Below, one piece after another: positions 36,764 to 46,015 of a stretch of 64,000 nt of DNA (the stretch's first letter is position 1; each line of letters begins with the position of its first letter). Below the pieces are notes generated by a model. That model was not told the DNA's origin and searched no databases. It worked only from the letters and a program-made list of their open reading frames with translations. The stretch is taken from positions 6,262,001 through 6,326,000 of the forward strand of contig NZ_CP022098.1 in assembly GCF_002305875.1 (NCBI RefSeq). The letters run 5' to 3'. Made by a program: the position numbers and the translations under genes. This stretch comes from Cystobacter fuscus (lineage in GTDB: Bacteria > Myxococcota > Myxococcia > Myxococcales > Myxococcaceae).

Positions 36764-38320
36764 GTGGTGGACATCCACGCAGAGAAGATTCTCATCCTCG
36801 ACTTCGGCAGTCAGTACACGCAGCTCATCGCGCGCCGGGTGAGAGAGCTCGGTGTGTATTGTGAGATTCACCGGCCGGACCTGCCGGCCGAGGAGATCCG
36901 CCGCTTCGCCCCGCGCGGCATCATCCTGTCGGGAGGCCCGGCCTCGGTGGAGGCGGAGGGCTCGCCGCGGTGTGACGCCTTCGTCTTCGAAGCCGGGGTG
37001 CCGGTGCTGGGCATCTGCTACGGGCTCCAATTGTTGTCCAAGCTGTTGGGCGGCAGGGTGGATCGCTCGGCGCACCGCGAATACGGGGCGGCGGAGGTGG
37101 AGGTGCTCACGTCGCGCGGGCCCCTGGCGGCGTTCGGCGTGGGCGAGCGGGTGAAGGTGTGGATGAGCCATGGCGATCGGGTGGACGCGCTGCCGCCGGA
37201 CTTCGAGTCCATTGGCCGCAGCGGCAACTCGCCCTTCGCGGCGGCGGCGCACCGCACCCGTCCCATCTACGGGCTGCAGTTCCACCCCGAGGTGGTGCAC
37301 ACACCCGCGGGCAAGGAGATGCTGCGCGCCTTCCTGTTCACCGACTGCAAGGTGAGCGGGAGCTGGACGATGAAGGGCTTCATCGAGGAGGCGCAGGAGG
37401 CCATCCGTCGGCAGGTGGGCGAGCACGGCCGGGTCATCTGTGGCCTGTCGGGTGGCGTGGACAGCTCGGTGGCGGCGCTGCTGTTGCACCGGGCCATCGG
37501 CGCGCGGCTGCAGTGCATCTTCGTGGACAACGGACTGCTCCGGCAGGACGAGCGCGCGCAGGTGGAGGCGCTCTTCGTGGACCGCTTCCACGTGCCGCTC
37601 AAGACGGTGGACGCGCGCGAGCGCTTCCTCGGCAAGCTCGCGGGCGTCACGGATCCCGAGAAGAAGCGCAAGACGATCGGCCGCGAGTTCATCGCGGTGT
37701 TCGAGGAGGCGGCGCAGGAGGTGCGGGGCGCGGAGTTCCTCGCGCAGGGCACGCTGTACCCGGACGTGATCGAGTCCGTGTCGTACAAGGGGCCCTCCGT
37801 CACCATCAAGAGCCACCACAACGTGGGCGGCCTGCCGGAGAAGATGAACCTCAAGCTGGTGGAGCCCTTGCGCGAGCTGTTCAAGGACGAAGTGCGCGTG
37901 CTGGGCCGCGAGCTGGGGTTGCCGGAGGAGATGGTGTCCCGGCAGCCGTTCCCGGGGCCGGGTCTGGCCATTCGGGTGCTGGGGGAAATCACCGAGGAGC
38001 GTCTGGCGCTGGTGCGCCGCGCGGACGCCATCGTCCAGCAGGAGATCCGGGACGCGGGGTTGTACCGGGAGCTGTGGCAGGCGTTCGCGGTGCTGCTGCC
38101 GGTGCAGAGCGTGGGCGTCATGGGCGACGAGCGCACCTACGAGTCCACGTGCGTGCTGCGCGCGGTGACGAGCGTGGACGGCATGACGGCGGACTGGGCG
38201 CGGCTGCCGTACCCGGTGCTCGAGCGCATCTCCACGCGCATCACCAACGAGGTGCGCGGCATCAACCGCGTCGTCTACGACGTGTCCTCCAAACCGCCCG
38301 CGACGATCGAGTGGGAGTAG
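36764..38320 (+). CDS. guaA: GMP synthase (glutamine-hydrolysing)
   Basis: A 518-aa enzyme converting XMP, ATP and glutamine to GMP. The class I amidotransferase domain occupies residues 8-200 with nucleophile Cys85 in [10 protein letters not shown] and the His/Glu pair in FHPEVVH. The ATP pyrophosphatase domain begins with the P-loop [14 protein letters not shown]. The C-terminal dimerisation domain ends in [13 protein letters not shown], as in all GuaA. Tandem GTG codons at 36764 and 36767 are both possible starts. No guaB gene is adjacent. Confidence 0.97.
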   Translation: MVDIHAEKILILDFGSQYTQLIARRVRELGVYCEIHRPDLPAEEIRRFAPRGIILSGGPASVEAEGSPRCDAFVFEAGVPVLGICYGLQLLSKLLGGRVDRSAHREYGAAEVEVLTSRGPLAAFGVGERVKVWMSHGDRVDALPPDFESIGRSGNSPFAAAAHRTRPIYGLQFHPEVVHTPAGKEMLRAFLFTDCKVSGSWTMKGFIEEAQEAIRRQVGEHGRVICGLSGGVDSSVAALLLHRAIGARLQCIFVDNGLLRQDERAQVEALFVDRFHVPLKTVDARERFLGKLAGVTDPEKKRKTIGREFIAVFEEAAQEVRGAEFLAQGTLYPDVIESVSYKGPSVTIKSHHNVGGLPEKMNLKLVEPLRELFKDEVRVLGRELGLPEEMVSRQPFPGPGLAIRVLGEITEERLALVRRADAIVQQEIRDAGLYRELWQAFAVLLPVQSVGVMGDERTYESTCVLRAVTSVDGMTADWARLPYPVLERISTRITNEVRGINRVVYDVSSKPPATIEWE

Positions 38321-38337
38321 GGCGGAAGACAAAAGAC

Positions 38338-38365
38338 GAGGACAAAACAAAGAGGACAAAACAAA
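38338..38365. repeat. 14-bp tandem repeat flanking the guaA terminator
   Basis: GAGGACAAAACAAA is repeated perfectly at 38338-38351 and 38352-38365. Together with TTTTTGT and TTTTGTCC beyond the hairpin, it forms an extended imperfect inverted repeat around the terminator. Confidence 0.85.
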
Positions 38366-38410
38366 AAGGGGCTGCCCGTTCACGCTGGGCAGCCCCTTTG
38401 TTTTTGTCTT
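38363..38410. terminator. Bidirectional terminator between guaA and the S46 peptidase gene
   Basis: AAAAAGGGGCTGCCC pairs with GGGCAGCCCCTTTG; the GC stem is 10 bp (38368-38377 with 38387-38396) with a 9-nt loop. It is flanked by an A-run on the left and TTTGTTTTTGT on the right, so it can terminate transcripts from both convergent genes. Confidence 0.9.
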
Positions 38411-38436
38411 CTTTTGTCCGCGAGGACGCAGTGGGG

Positions 38437-40521
38437 TTACTGCGGCCCCGAGCCGCCCTTGCCGGTGGACGCGGTGCCGGGGCGCAGCTCCTGGACGATG
38501 CGATCGGCCTTGTAGACCTTCTGGAGCGCCTCGATGAGGGCGTCGCTGTGGACGGAGACGGCGCGGTTGGCGGTCTCGTCGTAACCGTAGTCTCCGCCGA
38601 GCGACTGGATGTTGCCGTCGAAGACGAGGCCGACGATCTCCGCGTTCTGGTTGATGACGGGCGAGCCCGAGTTGCCGCCGATGATGTCGTTGGTGGTGAC
38701 GAAGTTCATCGGGGTGTTGGGCGACAGCTGCTTCTGCGCGGCGAGCCAGCTCTTGGGCAGGGCGAACGGATCCTCGCCGGTGGCGTGCTCGAAGGTGCCG
38801 CTCACGAAGGTGAAGGGCGCCACCTGCTTGCCGTCCTCCGGGTAGCCCTTCACGGCGCCGAAGGACAGGCGCAGGGTGCCCGTGGCGTCCGGGTAGATCT
38901 TGGTGCCGTAGATGTCGAAGCGGGCCTGGGCCACCAGCTCGCTGTTCTTGCGGACGACGGCCTCGACCTCGGTCTCATAACGGGTGCGGATGGCGCGGGC
39001 ATCGGGGTCCACCAGGAGCGCCAGCTGGATCATCGGATCCTTCGAGGCCGCGATGGCCGCCTTGCCACCGGAGAACAGCTGCTCGCGCACCTTGAGGTCG
39101 GCCAGCTTCGAGCCATTGACGAGCCGGGTGGCCAGGGTCCGCGGAGACTCCTTGCCGAGCACCTTCTTCACGAAGGGGTGATCCGGCCCGAGGTCCTCAC
39201 GCATCTTGGTGAGCGAGAACGTCAGCTGGGCCACCTCCAGCTCCGGGTAGATGGGCGCCTTGCTCATCATCTGGAGTTTGAGGGTGGACAGGCTGGCGTC
39301 GTTGTAGCCCCGCAGCCGCTCGGCATCCGGCTTGGGCAGCTCCTCGGAGGCCCGCACCAGGGTGCGCGCCAGGTTGAACAACTGCGAGTTCGGGCCGCCT
39401 TCCTGGGCCTCGTACTCCTTGAAGATGTTCCGGTAGGTCTGCTGGGCGCGGGCGATCTCGTCCCAGGCCATGCCGTACCTGGCCTTCATCTTCGGATCCG
39501 CGTTGACCTTCGAGCGCAGCTCCTGCTCGGCGGCGAGCTTCTGGGCGAAGAAGTTCTTGTCGGCGAGCTGCTCGAGCTTGCCCTTGCCGGCCTTGAGGCC
39601 GTTCTCCACGCCGAAGAGCAGGTTGTTGGAGGTGCGCTTCTGCTCGGCGCCGCGGTTCTGGTACTCGGTGACGAGTCCGCGAAGCTCCGAGAGCCGGAAG
39701 AGATGTCGGGGCAGCGACACGTCCCGGAGGAACTCGAGCTGGGAGATGGTGAGGCCACGCGATGTCCTACCCGGGTGGCCCGAGATGAAGGTGAGTTCGC
39801 CTTCCTTGGCGCCGTGCTCGGACCACTTGAAGTAGTGGCTGGGCCGGGCGGGCTTGCCGTCCTTGCCGTAGACGCGCACGAACGCCACGTCCAGGTCGTA
39901 CCGGGGGAACTCGAAGTTGTCCGGATCGCCGCCGAAGAAGGCGATCGTGTGCTCGGGCGCGAACACGAGCCGCGCGTCCTGGAAACGCTGGTACTTGTAG
40001 AGGTTGTAACGGCCGCCCTGGTACAGGGTCACCACGTCGCAGCGGACCTCTTCACTCGTGGTGCAGGCCTTCTCCAGATTGGCCATCTCGGCCTTGAGGC
40101 TGTCGGCGTAGGCCTTGCCGGTGAGACCCCGGGTGGCGGTGTTGAGCTGCTCGGTGACGTCGGTGATTTCCTGGAGCTGGTTGATCTCCAGCGCCGGACA
40201 TTGAATCTCCTCGGCGGGCGTCTTGGCGTAGAAGCCGTTGGCGATGAGATCCTTCTTGGCGGTGGACAGCTGCTGGATGCAGCCACGAGCACAGTGATGG
40301 TTCGTCATCACCAGGCCATCCGCGGAGACGAAGCTCGCCGAGCACCCGTAGCCAAAGCGGGCCGAGGACAAACGGACGGTGTCGAGCCAGTCCTGGGAGG
40401 GCTCGAAGCCGTACTTCGCCTTGACCGTGGCGGAGGGGAAGTTGTTGTACGTCCACATGCCCTCGTCGGCGAGCGCGGGAGCGACGCCGAGCAAAGAGGC
40501 GGTGAGAAGCAGGCGCTTCAT
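38437..40521 (-). CDS. S46-family dipeptidyl-peptidase (DPP7/DPP11 type)
   Basis: A 694-aa secreted serine peptidase removing dipeptides from peptide N-termini. A signal peptide (MKRLLLTASLLGVAPALA) precedes the chymotrypsin-like double barrel. The catalytic His lies in VMTNHHC (residues 75-76) and the Ser, about residue 618, in GGNSGSPVIN. Length is typical of the family (about 700). This fits the predatory, protein-degrading life of myxobacteria. The start at 40521 begins the signal peptide; longer in-frame starts do not look coding. P1 specificity cannot be read safely from the sequence. Confidence 0.93.
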   Translation of the reverse strand: MKRLLLTASLLGVAPALADEGMWTYNNFPSATVKAKYGFEPSQDWLDTVRLSSARFGYGCSASFVSADGLVMTNHHCARGCIQQLSTAKKDLIANGFYAKTPAEEIQCPALEINQLQEITDVTEQLNTATRGLTGKAYADSLKAEMANLEKACTTSEEVRCDVVTLYQGGRYNLYKYQRFQDARLVFAPEHTIAFFGGDPDNFEFPRYDLDVAFVRVYGKDGKPARPSHYFKWSEHGAKEGELTFISGHPGRTSRGLTISQLEFLRDVSLPRHLFRLSELRGLVTEYQNRGAEQKRTSNNLLFGVENGLKAGKGKLEQLADKNFFAQKLAAEQELRSKVNADPKMKARYGMAWDEIARAQQTYRNIFKEYEAQEGGPNSQLFNLARTLVRASEELPKPDAERLRGYNDASLSTLKLQMMSKAPIYPELEVAQLTFSLTKMREDLGPDHPFVKKVLGKESPRTLATRLVNGSKLADLKVREQLFSGGKAAIAASKDPMIQLALLVDPDARAIRTRYETEVEAVVRKNSELVAQARFDIYGTKIYPDATGTLRLSFGAVKGYPEDGKQVAPFTFVSGTFEHATGEDPFALPKSWLAAQKQLSPNTPMNFVTTNDIIGGNSGSPVINQNAEIVGLVFDGNIQSLGGDYGYDETANRAVSVHSDALIEALQKVYKADRIVQELRPGTASTGKGGSGPQ

Positions 40522-40825
40522 GGGTTTCCTTTCGGTCGGGGCGGCAGGGGCGCGGAGTTGTTCCGGGAATCGAGGGTCGCCGTCAAGCGCCCGAAAATTC
40601 CGGGCCTCCGAACACACGAGCAGGACGTTGATTCCACGGGCGGAGGTGGGGAGGGCCCTGGCGAGCGCCGGACCCGAGGCCCGCCAGGCCCAATCGCTTA
40701 GTTTACATAACGCATCTTATCAGACCCAACGATAGGTGTGCGCCTAGGGCCAGCGGGCGGCTCCGTACCCGGTGCATGTTCGCGCTTCTCGGGTCCTGCT
40801 TGGGGACATAGGGTCTCCCGCCTCT
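40522..40825. other. Divergent intergenic region with an A+T-rich island
   Basis: About 300 bases between the S46 peptidase gene (minus) and a lipoprotein gene (plus). The centre (40697-40722, with TTTACATAA and CTTATCAG) is strikingly A+T-rich for this genome and is the likely promoter zone. On the minus strand TTGGGT-N18-TAAACT is a weak candidate for the peptidase. No coding sequence is supported. Confidence 0.4.
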
Positions 40826-41371
40826 ATGCGACTCCTCTCCTTGAGCGTCGTTGGCGCTGTCGCCGCGTTGGACTTGGCCGGATGTTCGAAGCCCTCCGCC
40901 CCCACCGAGGATGCCGGCACGGCCGTCATCTCCCCGCCGGACGCGGCACTCGCACAACCTGGACCTGCGACCTTCACGCTCCGCTACACCCTGGCGGATG
41001 CCGGTACGGAGTCCATTCCCGTGGTTGGCGAGGAAGAAGGACGTCCGATCGTGGAGCCCACGTCAGCGCTCGAACTGCGCAGCTCGCAGGTGCTGCGCAA
41101 CTACCGTGTCCGTTTGTTCGATGAGGCCGATCGCGCCCTGGTCTCGGATGACACTGCCGAGGAGTCTTCCGACGGATTGCTCTACCGGATCTCCCTACCC
41201 ACACCGCTCAAGTCCGGCCATGGCTACGTCCTGGTCATCGACGCGCAAACTGGCTCCTCGATGACCGACGCCCAGGGCCGGGAGATCGCCGACATCCGGA
41301 TGCCCTTCCAGGTCTCCGGGGAAAAGGAAAAACCGCCGCCGCCACCCGCGAAGAAACGACGCTCTCGCTGA
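40826..41371 (+). CDS. Lipoprotein of unknown function
   Basis: A 181-aa protein with a signal peptide and lipobox (LDLAGC, Cys around 20). The mature N-terminus is Pro/Ala-rich, followed by a beta-rich domain (RNYRVRLFDEADRALVSDD, LLYRISLPTPLKSGHGYVLV) resembling an Ig-like or CARDB-like sandwich. The C-terminus is a Lys/Pro-rich tail (KEKPPPPPAKKRRSR). Start is ATG 40826, which begins the signal peptide. It converges with the kinase gene, nine bases between the stops. Confidence 0.75.
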   Translation: MRLLSLSVVGAVAALDLAGCSKPSAPTEDAGTAVISPPDAALAQPGPATFTLRYTLADAGTESIPVVGEEEGRPIVEPTSALELRSSQVLRNYRVRLFDEADRALVSDDTAEESSDGLLYRISLPTPLKSGHGYVLVIDAQTGSSMTDAQGREIADIRMPFQVSGEKEKPPPPPAKKRRSR

Positions 41372-41380
41372 GGCCTGACG

Positions 41381-42511
41381 TCAGTGTTCGATCGTCGTCC
41401 GGCGCGAGGGCTCCGGGAAGACATCCGCTTCGAGGACATCCGCGGACTCGCGCAGCAACTCCGCCTCCTTCACGGCCACCAGCACCTCGCGCGCCGCTTC
41501 CGGCCGTCCGTAGGGCCGCCCCTTCACCACGAGCAAGGCCCGGAGCGCGTCACGCAGTTCCAGTCCCGACGCATAACGGGCGGACGGCTCGCGCTGGAGG
41601 GCCCGGTGCACCACGGCCCTCAGGGGCTCGGAGAGCCCTTGGGTGGCTCGCTCCACATCCGCGGGGCCAAACCGCTCGATGCGCGCGGCCATCTCCGCCA
41701 CCGGCACCCAGCTGGGTTCCTCACAGCGAAGCTCGTCCCGTACGGGGACGGTCGCCGTCACAGGGCCCGCTGCGCGTGCCGCCTGCTCCACGTCCTCCAG
41801 GTCGAACAGGTGCTTGCCCGTGAGCAGCTCCAGCATGACCAGGCCCAACGAGAACAAATCCGAGCGGTGATCCACCTGCTCCATGCGCATGCGCTCGGGG
41901 GACGCGTAGGCGATGTCCCCGCGCAAGACCGAGGCCGTGGTGGCATCCCGTCCTGGCAACAGCGAGTACGCGACTCCGAAATCCACCAGCTTCACCTCGC
42001 CACTGATGCCCACCCGAATGTTCTCCGGCTGGATGTCCCGGTGGACGATCCCCAGGAACCGTCCCCGCTCATCCGTCCGGGTATGCGCATAATGCAATGC
42101 ATCCGCGATCTCGGAGGCCACGTGGCAGACGAAGGCCTCGGACATGGGCCGCTGCCGCATGGCCGCGACGCTCAGCACGGTCTCGAGGGAATGTCCCTCC
42201 ACGTACTCCATCACCACGTAGGGCCGTCCCCCATGCAACATCCACTGGTACACCTTGGCGATGCCGGGATGGTCGAGCCGGTACGCCAGTTGGACCTCCT
42301 GTACCAGGCGCTGCTTCTGTTTCTCACTGACCGGGCGCGACAACCGCTTGAGAACGACGCATCCGGCCGGTCCCATCGCGTGGCGGCGCCGGGCCAACAG
42401 CAGATCTCCTGAATGGCGGCGTCCCAGTTTCCGAACGAGTTCGTACCGGGTTCCATCCACGGAAAAGAGAAGTTTGGGAGGGGTCGAGGACTCGGGCCTG
42501 TCGATGGACAT
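41381..42511 (-). CDS. Eukaryotic-like serine/threonine protein kinase
   Basis: A 376-aa soluble kinase. The kinase domain spans roughly residues 20-310. Motifs are a degenerate glycine loop (KLGRRHSGDLLLAR), the ATP-binding Lys in CVVLKRLSR, catalytic loop VHRDIQPENIRV, metal-binding VDFGVAYSL and activation-loop ASPERMRMEQVDHRSDLFSLG. The usual Lys of HRDxKxxN is Gln here; myxobacterial kinases often vary at this site. There is no transmembrane helix or sensor domain. ATG 42511 has AAGGAG nine bases upstream. Confidence 0.9.
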   Translation of the reverse strand: MSIDRPESSTPPKLLFSVDGTRYELVRKLGRRHSGDLLLARRRHAMGPAGCVVLKRLSRPVSEKQKQRLVQEVQLAYRLDHPGIAKVYQWMLHGGRPYVVMEYVEGHSLETVLSVAAMRQRPMSEAFVCHVASEIADALHYAHTRTDERGRFLGIVHRDIQPENIRVGISGEVKLVDFGVAYSLLPGRDATTASVLRGDIAYASPERMRMEQVDHRSDLFSLGLVMLELLTGKHLFDLEDVEQAARAAGPVTATVPVRDELRCEEPSWVPVAEMAARIERFGPADVERATQGLSEPLRAVVHRALQREPSARYASGLELRDALRALLVVKGRPYGRPEAAREVLVAVKEAELLRESADVLEADVFPEPSRRTTIEH

Positions 42512-42650
42512 CTTCGGGCTCTCCTTTGTGCTGCACGCCAACGCCGCGCCGGGGAATGCCAGAGGTAGGGCTCGAGCGCCGAACCTCCAGCGTCAACCAC
42601 CCTACCAGCCCGGACTGACACGGCCGCCCGACCTCCCCGAGCTGTCGGCC

Positions 42651-43535
42651 TCAGTCCTGGCGCAGATCCCGATCCTGGGCGCGCACCCGCTCGAGCACCT
42701 TCAGGTCGCGTTGCGTGGGCCCGAGCTCCAGGATGAGCCGGCTCACGTCATAGAGGACCTCGCCCCGCTCGAACACGGGCAGCCGCGCGACGGCGTCCAT
42801 GTTCAGATCGTCCAGGGCGCGGTTGTAGGCCGTGTCCATCAACGCGCGCAGTTGGAAGGAGTCATAGAGGTTGTACTCCACCAGGAAGCGCAGGGCTTCC
42901 ACGTCGCCCCGGGCGAGGTAGGCGCGCCACAGCAGCACCGCGTCCCACCCGTTCACGCCCTTCATATGGGGAGGCCGCCCCAAGCCCAGCTTGTCCTCGA
43001 GCTCCTTCAGCCCGCCCCCCATGCCCAGCCGGCGGCACACGAAACGCAGATCGATGTGTGCCTCGGGCGTGGGAAAGCGCTTGCCGAAGTACTGCCGCAG
43101 CACGGGCACGTCGAAGCACGAGCCGTTGAACGTCACCCACAAGCGCCGCTGCGCCATGGCCTCGGGCAGCTCGTCCATGTTGCGTCCGAGGATGAAGACG
43201 CGCAGGCCGTCCGCGTCGAACAGGGCCACCACCGTGGGCTCCTGCTCCTGGTTTCCATTCGTCTCGATGTCGAAGTACAGCGCGTCGCGCGCGAACTCGG
43301 GGTACAGCCGCCAGTGTTCGCGAGGGGGAATCATGGCCGCCAGCGCCGCCAGATCCCCGCGCTCCAGGGCCTCACGGGCCATGGCCAGACGCTGGCGCGC
43401 CAGTCCATCCAGCTTCTGCCCGAGCACCACGCCACTCTCCGGAAAGTCCTCCCAGGTGTGGATGCCACGGGCCCAGAGATCCTTCTCCTTCCAGGGGCCC
43501 ACGCCGGGAATGAGCTGGAAGGTGCGTCGCACCAT
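42651..43535 (-). CDS. RNase H-like exonuclease-fold protein (YprB type)
   Basis: A 294-aa protein. The N-terminus has a helix-hairpin-helix-like stretch (FQLIPGVGPWKEKDLWARG). The second part is a ribonuclease H-like 3'-5' exonuclease fold of the YprB/RNase_H_2 type. ALYFDIETNGNQ holds the first Asp-Glu pair, WVTFNGSCFDVPVLRQYF the second motif, and HIDLRFVCRRLG the next. Nucleic-acid substrate unknown. Start ATG 43535 shares one base with the upstream Nudix stop, indicating coupling. Confidence 0.82.
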   Translation of the reverse strand: MVRRTFQLIPGVGPWKEKDLWARGIHTWEDFPESGVVLGQKLDGLARQRLAMAREALERGDLAALAAMIPPREHWRLYPEFARDALYFDIETNGNQEQEPTVVALFDADGLRVFILGRNMDELPEAMAQRRLWVTFNGSCFDVPVLRQYFGKRFPTPEAHIDLRFVCRRLGMGGGLKELEDKLGLGRPPHMKGVNGWDAVLLWRAYLARGDVEALRFLVEYNLYDSFQLRALMDTAYNRALDDLNMDAVARLPVFERGEVLYDVSRLILELGPTQRDLKVLERVRAQDRDLRQD

Positions 43536-43966
43536 CAGCGCAGCGGACCCATCCTGCCCGCCACCAGCGCCTCCAGGGGCGGGAGATCCGCCTCGCAGAA
43601 CGGCAGCGTCCGCATCTGCTCCGGCGTCAGGAACGCCAGCGCCTGGGCTCCCAGGGCCTTCGGCTCCCCCGACTCCAGCCGGGCCGCGTACAGCGTCAGG
43701 TCCACCGTCAGATCCGGGTACTCGTGTCTGCCCGCCCATAGCTGCCTTCCCACGTGGAGCGTCACATCCAGCTCCTCCCGGCACTCGCGAACGAGCGCTT
43801 CGGGCTCGGACTCCCCGGGCTCCACCTTGCCGCCTGGAAACTCCCAGAGCAGCCCACGGCTTCCCCCTGGCAGGCGCTGCTGGACGAGGAACCGGGTGTC
43901 ATCCCCGGGCCGGGAGATGAGGGCGGCCACCACCCGGACCGCCTTCTTCACCGCCCCCGAGGTCAA
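43535..43966 (-). CDS. Nudix hydrolase (MutT-like)
   Basis: A 143-aa pyrophosphohydrolase. The Nudix box is GGKVEPGESEPEALVREC then REELDV, complete except that the penultimate Gly is Asp. LLWEFPGGK is the classic MutT lead-in, so it may sanitise oxidised nucleotides such as 8-oxo-dGTP. The preferred start is TTG 43966: it overlaps the upstream stop as TTGA and has GGAGG five bases before it. A GTG at 43951 is an alternative. It is part of a tight minus-strand gene series. Confidence 0.85.
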   Translation of the reverse strand: MTSGAVKKAVRVVAALISRPGDDTRFLVQQRLPGGSRGLLWEFPGGKVEPGESEPEALVRECREELDVTLHVGRQLWAGRHEYPDLTVDLTLYAARLESGEPKALGAQALAFLTPEQMRTLPFCEADLPPLEALVAGRMGPLR

Positions 43967-45123
43967 CCACTCCTCCCATCCAGGCGCAGGGCGTACAGGT
44001 AGCCGTTGTTGGACAGCACGTACGCCTTGCTCCCCACCACCCGCGGCGGGGCCGAGATCCCCTTGCCCGGGTTCCACGCGATGCGCGAGTGGCCCGTGCG
44101 GGGATCCACGAAGAGCAGCGAGCGCTGGGCGGGCACCAGGAGCATGCCCTTGACCAACACCGTCTCCAGTCCGGCCCTTTCCTCCAGGGTGCGCGACCAG
44201 ATGAGCTTCCCATTGTCCGCCAGGTACGCATCCAGGCGGTCATCCCCGGTGGCGATCACCACGTCTCCGTGGATCATCAGCGAGGTAATGCCCTGCGCCA
44301 CCGTGGTCCACACCACGTCGCCCGTCTCGGCATCGAGGGCGTACAGGCCTCCGGTGTACGACGCGGCGTAGACCCGGCCCGAGGCATCCAGCACGGGCGA
44401 GGTGTCCACGTCCATGAACTGCCGGGTGCCCGCCTGTGCGAGCAACTTGTCCCAGCGCACGCCGCCATCGGCCAGGTCCAACGACACGAGCGAGCCGTCG
44501 GAGAAGCCCACCCAGGCCGTCTGACCCCGCACGGCCGGCGCGGACGTCCGGTGGATGGTGAAGCCCGCCGGAGGATCCCTCCGGTACAGCCACGCGAGCT
44601 CTCCCGTGGCGCGCTTCACCGCGAACAGCGTGTCGCTCTGCGAGGCCACCAGCACCAGATCGCCGGCGATCACCGGGACCGTCGCCAGTGCCTCTTCCGC
44701 CGCGTACCTCCACTTCAACTGACCCGTGCGCGCGTCCAGGGCGTGCAGTCCGCCGTCCGTGCCCGGCACGTACACCGTGCCGTCGTCCACCGTGGCGCCC
44801 GCGTAGAAGAGCGTGCCCACCTGGTAGCTCCAAGCCTCCTGGCCCCCGGCTCCGAGGCTGCGCACATACCCGTCCCGGGTGAGCGCGATCACCCGCTCGT
44901 TCTGCTCGTCATAGGCGGGCCGGGCCTGCTCTCGCGGGGCGTACTCGAGCAGCGTGGGCTCGACCAGCGGCTTCCACCAGTCCACCGAGAAGTAGTGACG
45001 GGGCGGCTGCACGGGGGCGGAGGTCACCGGGTTGCCGTACACCGGCACCGTCTGGCAGGCCCCCAGAAGGCCCACCGCCCCGAGCCCACCCACCCAAGAC
45101 TTCCACCAGCGCGAAATCCTCAT
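43963..45123 (-). CDS. bamB: BamB-like PQQ-repeat beta-propeller lipoprotein
   Basis: A 386-aa lipoprotein (signal plus lipobox GLLGAC) with about seven PQQ-type blades, for example VYVPGTDGGLHALDARTGQLKW and VYAASYTGGLYALDAETGDVVW (broken here). In E. coli the yfgM-bamB-der order is conserved, and the same order occurs here, so it is probably the BamB subunit of the outer-membrane protein assembly machine. It follows the YfgM-like gene by 10 bases. Confidence 0.85.
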   Translation of the reverse strand: MRISRWWKSWVGGLGAVGLLGACQTVPVYGNPVTSAPVQPPRHYFSVDWWKPLVEPTLLEYAPREQARPAYDEQNERVIALTRDGYVRSLGAGGQEAWSYQVGTLFYAGATVDDGTVYVPGTDGGLHALDARTGQLKWRYAAEEALATVPVIAGDLVLVASQSDTLFAVKRATGELAWLYRRDPPAGFTIHRTSAPAVRGQTAWVGFSDGSLVSLDLADGGVRWDKLLAQAGTRQFMDVDTSPVLDASGRVYAASYTGGLYALDAETGDVVWTTVAQGITSLMIHGDVVIATGDDRLDAYLADNGKLIWSRTLEERAGLETVLVKGMLLVPAQRSLLFVDPRTGHSRIAWNPGKGISAPPRVVGSKAYVLSNNGYLYALRLDGRSG

Positions 45124-45133
45124 GGGCCCGCGT

Positions 45134-45937
45134 CTACCCCGCGTCCTGGGTCGCGGCCGGAGCAGCCTTCGGCTCGGGAATCTTCACGCCCTCGGCCGCG
45201 AGCACCGCCAGCCGCTCGGTGGCGAGCCGTCCCGCCGCCGTGTTCGTCTGGGTCGACTTCAGGTCCGCCAGCAACTGCGCCGCCTCGTCCTTCTTGCCCT
45301 GGGCCACGAGGATGCGCGCCTGGTGGTACTGCCCCATGCCCTGCAGGAAGCCCCCCGCGTCCAGCTTCGCCATCTCCTGGAACGACGCGAGCGCCTGGTC
45401 GAGCTGCCCCTTGGCCTCGTGGGCATAGCCCTGGCCCTCGCGCGCCGACACCATCAGCGGCTCGTTCTTCTCGCCCTTGGCGATGTACTCGTCGAAGGAG
45501 GCGAGCGCCCCGTCGTAGTTGCCCAGCCGGTACTGCGCCTTGCCCAGGGGCAGCGCCGCCGTCACCGCCGCGTCCGAACTCCCGTGCTCCGCGCGGAAGT
45601 CGCTCAGCGCCTTGACGATCGCCTCGTCCTTCTCCTTCTCCGACTTGAAGGGCGGCTCCTGCCCCGCCTCCGCCGGTTGGAGATCCACCCCGGTCACCAC
45701 CGGCCGCTCGAGCACCGTCAGTGCCTGGCCCAGTTGCTTGGAGGCCTTCTCCTCGCCGCGGCTGGAGAAGTAATGCACCGTCGCGGCGATGAGCCCTCCC
45801 ACCAGCAGCACGCCCAGCGTGGCGCCGATGAGTTGCTGCCGCTTCATCAGCCAGTCACTCGCCTCGGCGCCATAGAGCTGGAAGGCGTCCTGCGCGGTCA
45901 GCTCCTGCTTCGTCATCTTCTCGGACTTTTCGGCCAC
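45134..45937 (-). CDS. YfgM-like TPR membrane protein
   Basis: A 267-aa inner-membrane protein: a short cytoplasmic N-terminus, one transmembrane helix (LIGATLGVLLVGGLIAATVH), then a periplasmic helical region with three TPR-like motifs (GKAQYRLGNYDGALASFDEY, GQGYAHEAKGQLDQALASF, ARILVAQGKKDEAAQLL). YfgM assists SecYEG and periplasmic chaperones in E. coli. The start GTG 45937 is preferred to GTG 45949 because AGAGG lies upstream of it; the choice is not certain. Ala/Pro-rich C-terminus. Confidence 0.82.
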   Translation of the reverse strand: MAEKSEKMTKQELTAQDAFQLYGAEASDWLMKRQQLIGATLGVLLVGGLIAATVHYFSSRGEEKASKQLGQALTVLERPVVTGVDLQPAEAGQEPPFKSEKEKDEAIVKALSDFRAEHGSSDAAVTAALPLGKAQYRLGNYDGALASFDEYIAKGEKNEPLMVSAREGQGYAHEAKGQLDQALASFQEMAKLDAGGFLQGMGQYHQARILVAQGKKDEAAQLLADLKSTQTNTAAGRLATERLAVLAAEGVKIPEPKAAPAATQDAG

Positions 45938-46015
45938 GGTGGTGCGCACCTCTGCTCGGGGGTCGAAGGGCGCGCAATCTACGGAGCGCGCACCCGGAGT
46001 GTCAACGCGGACCGG

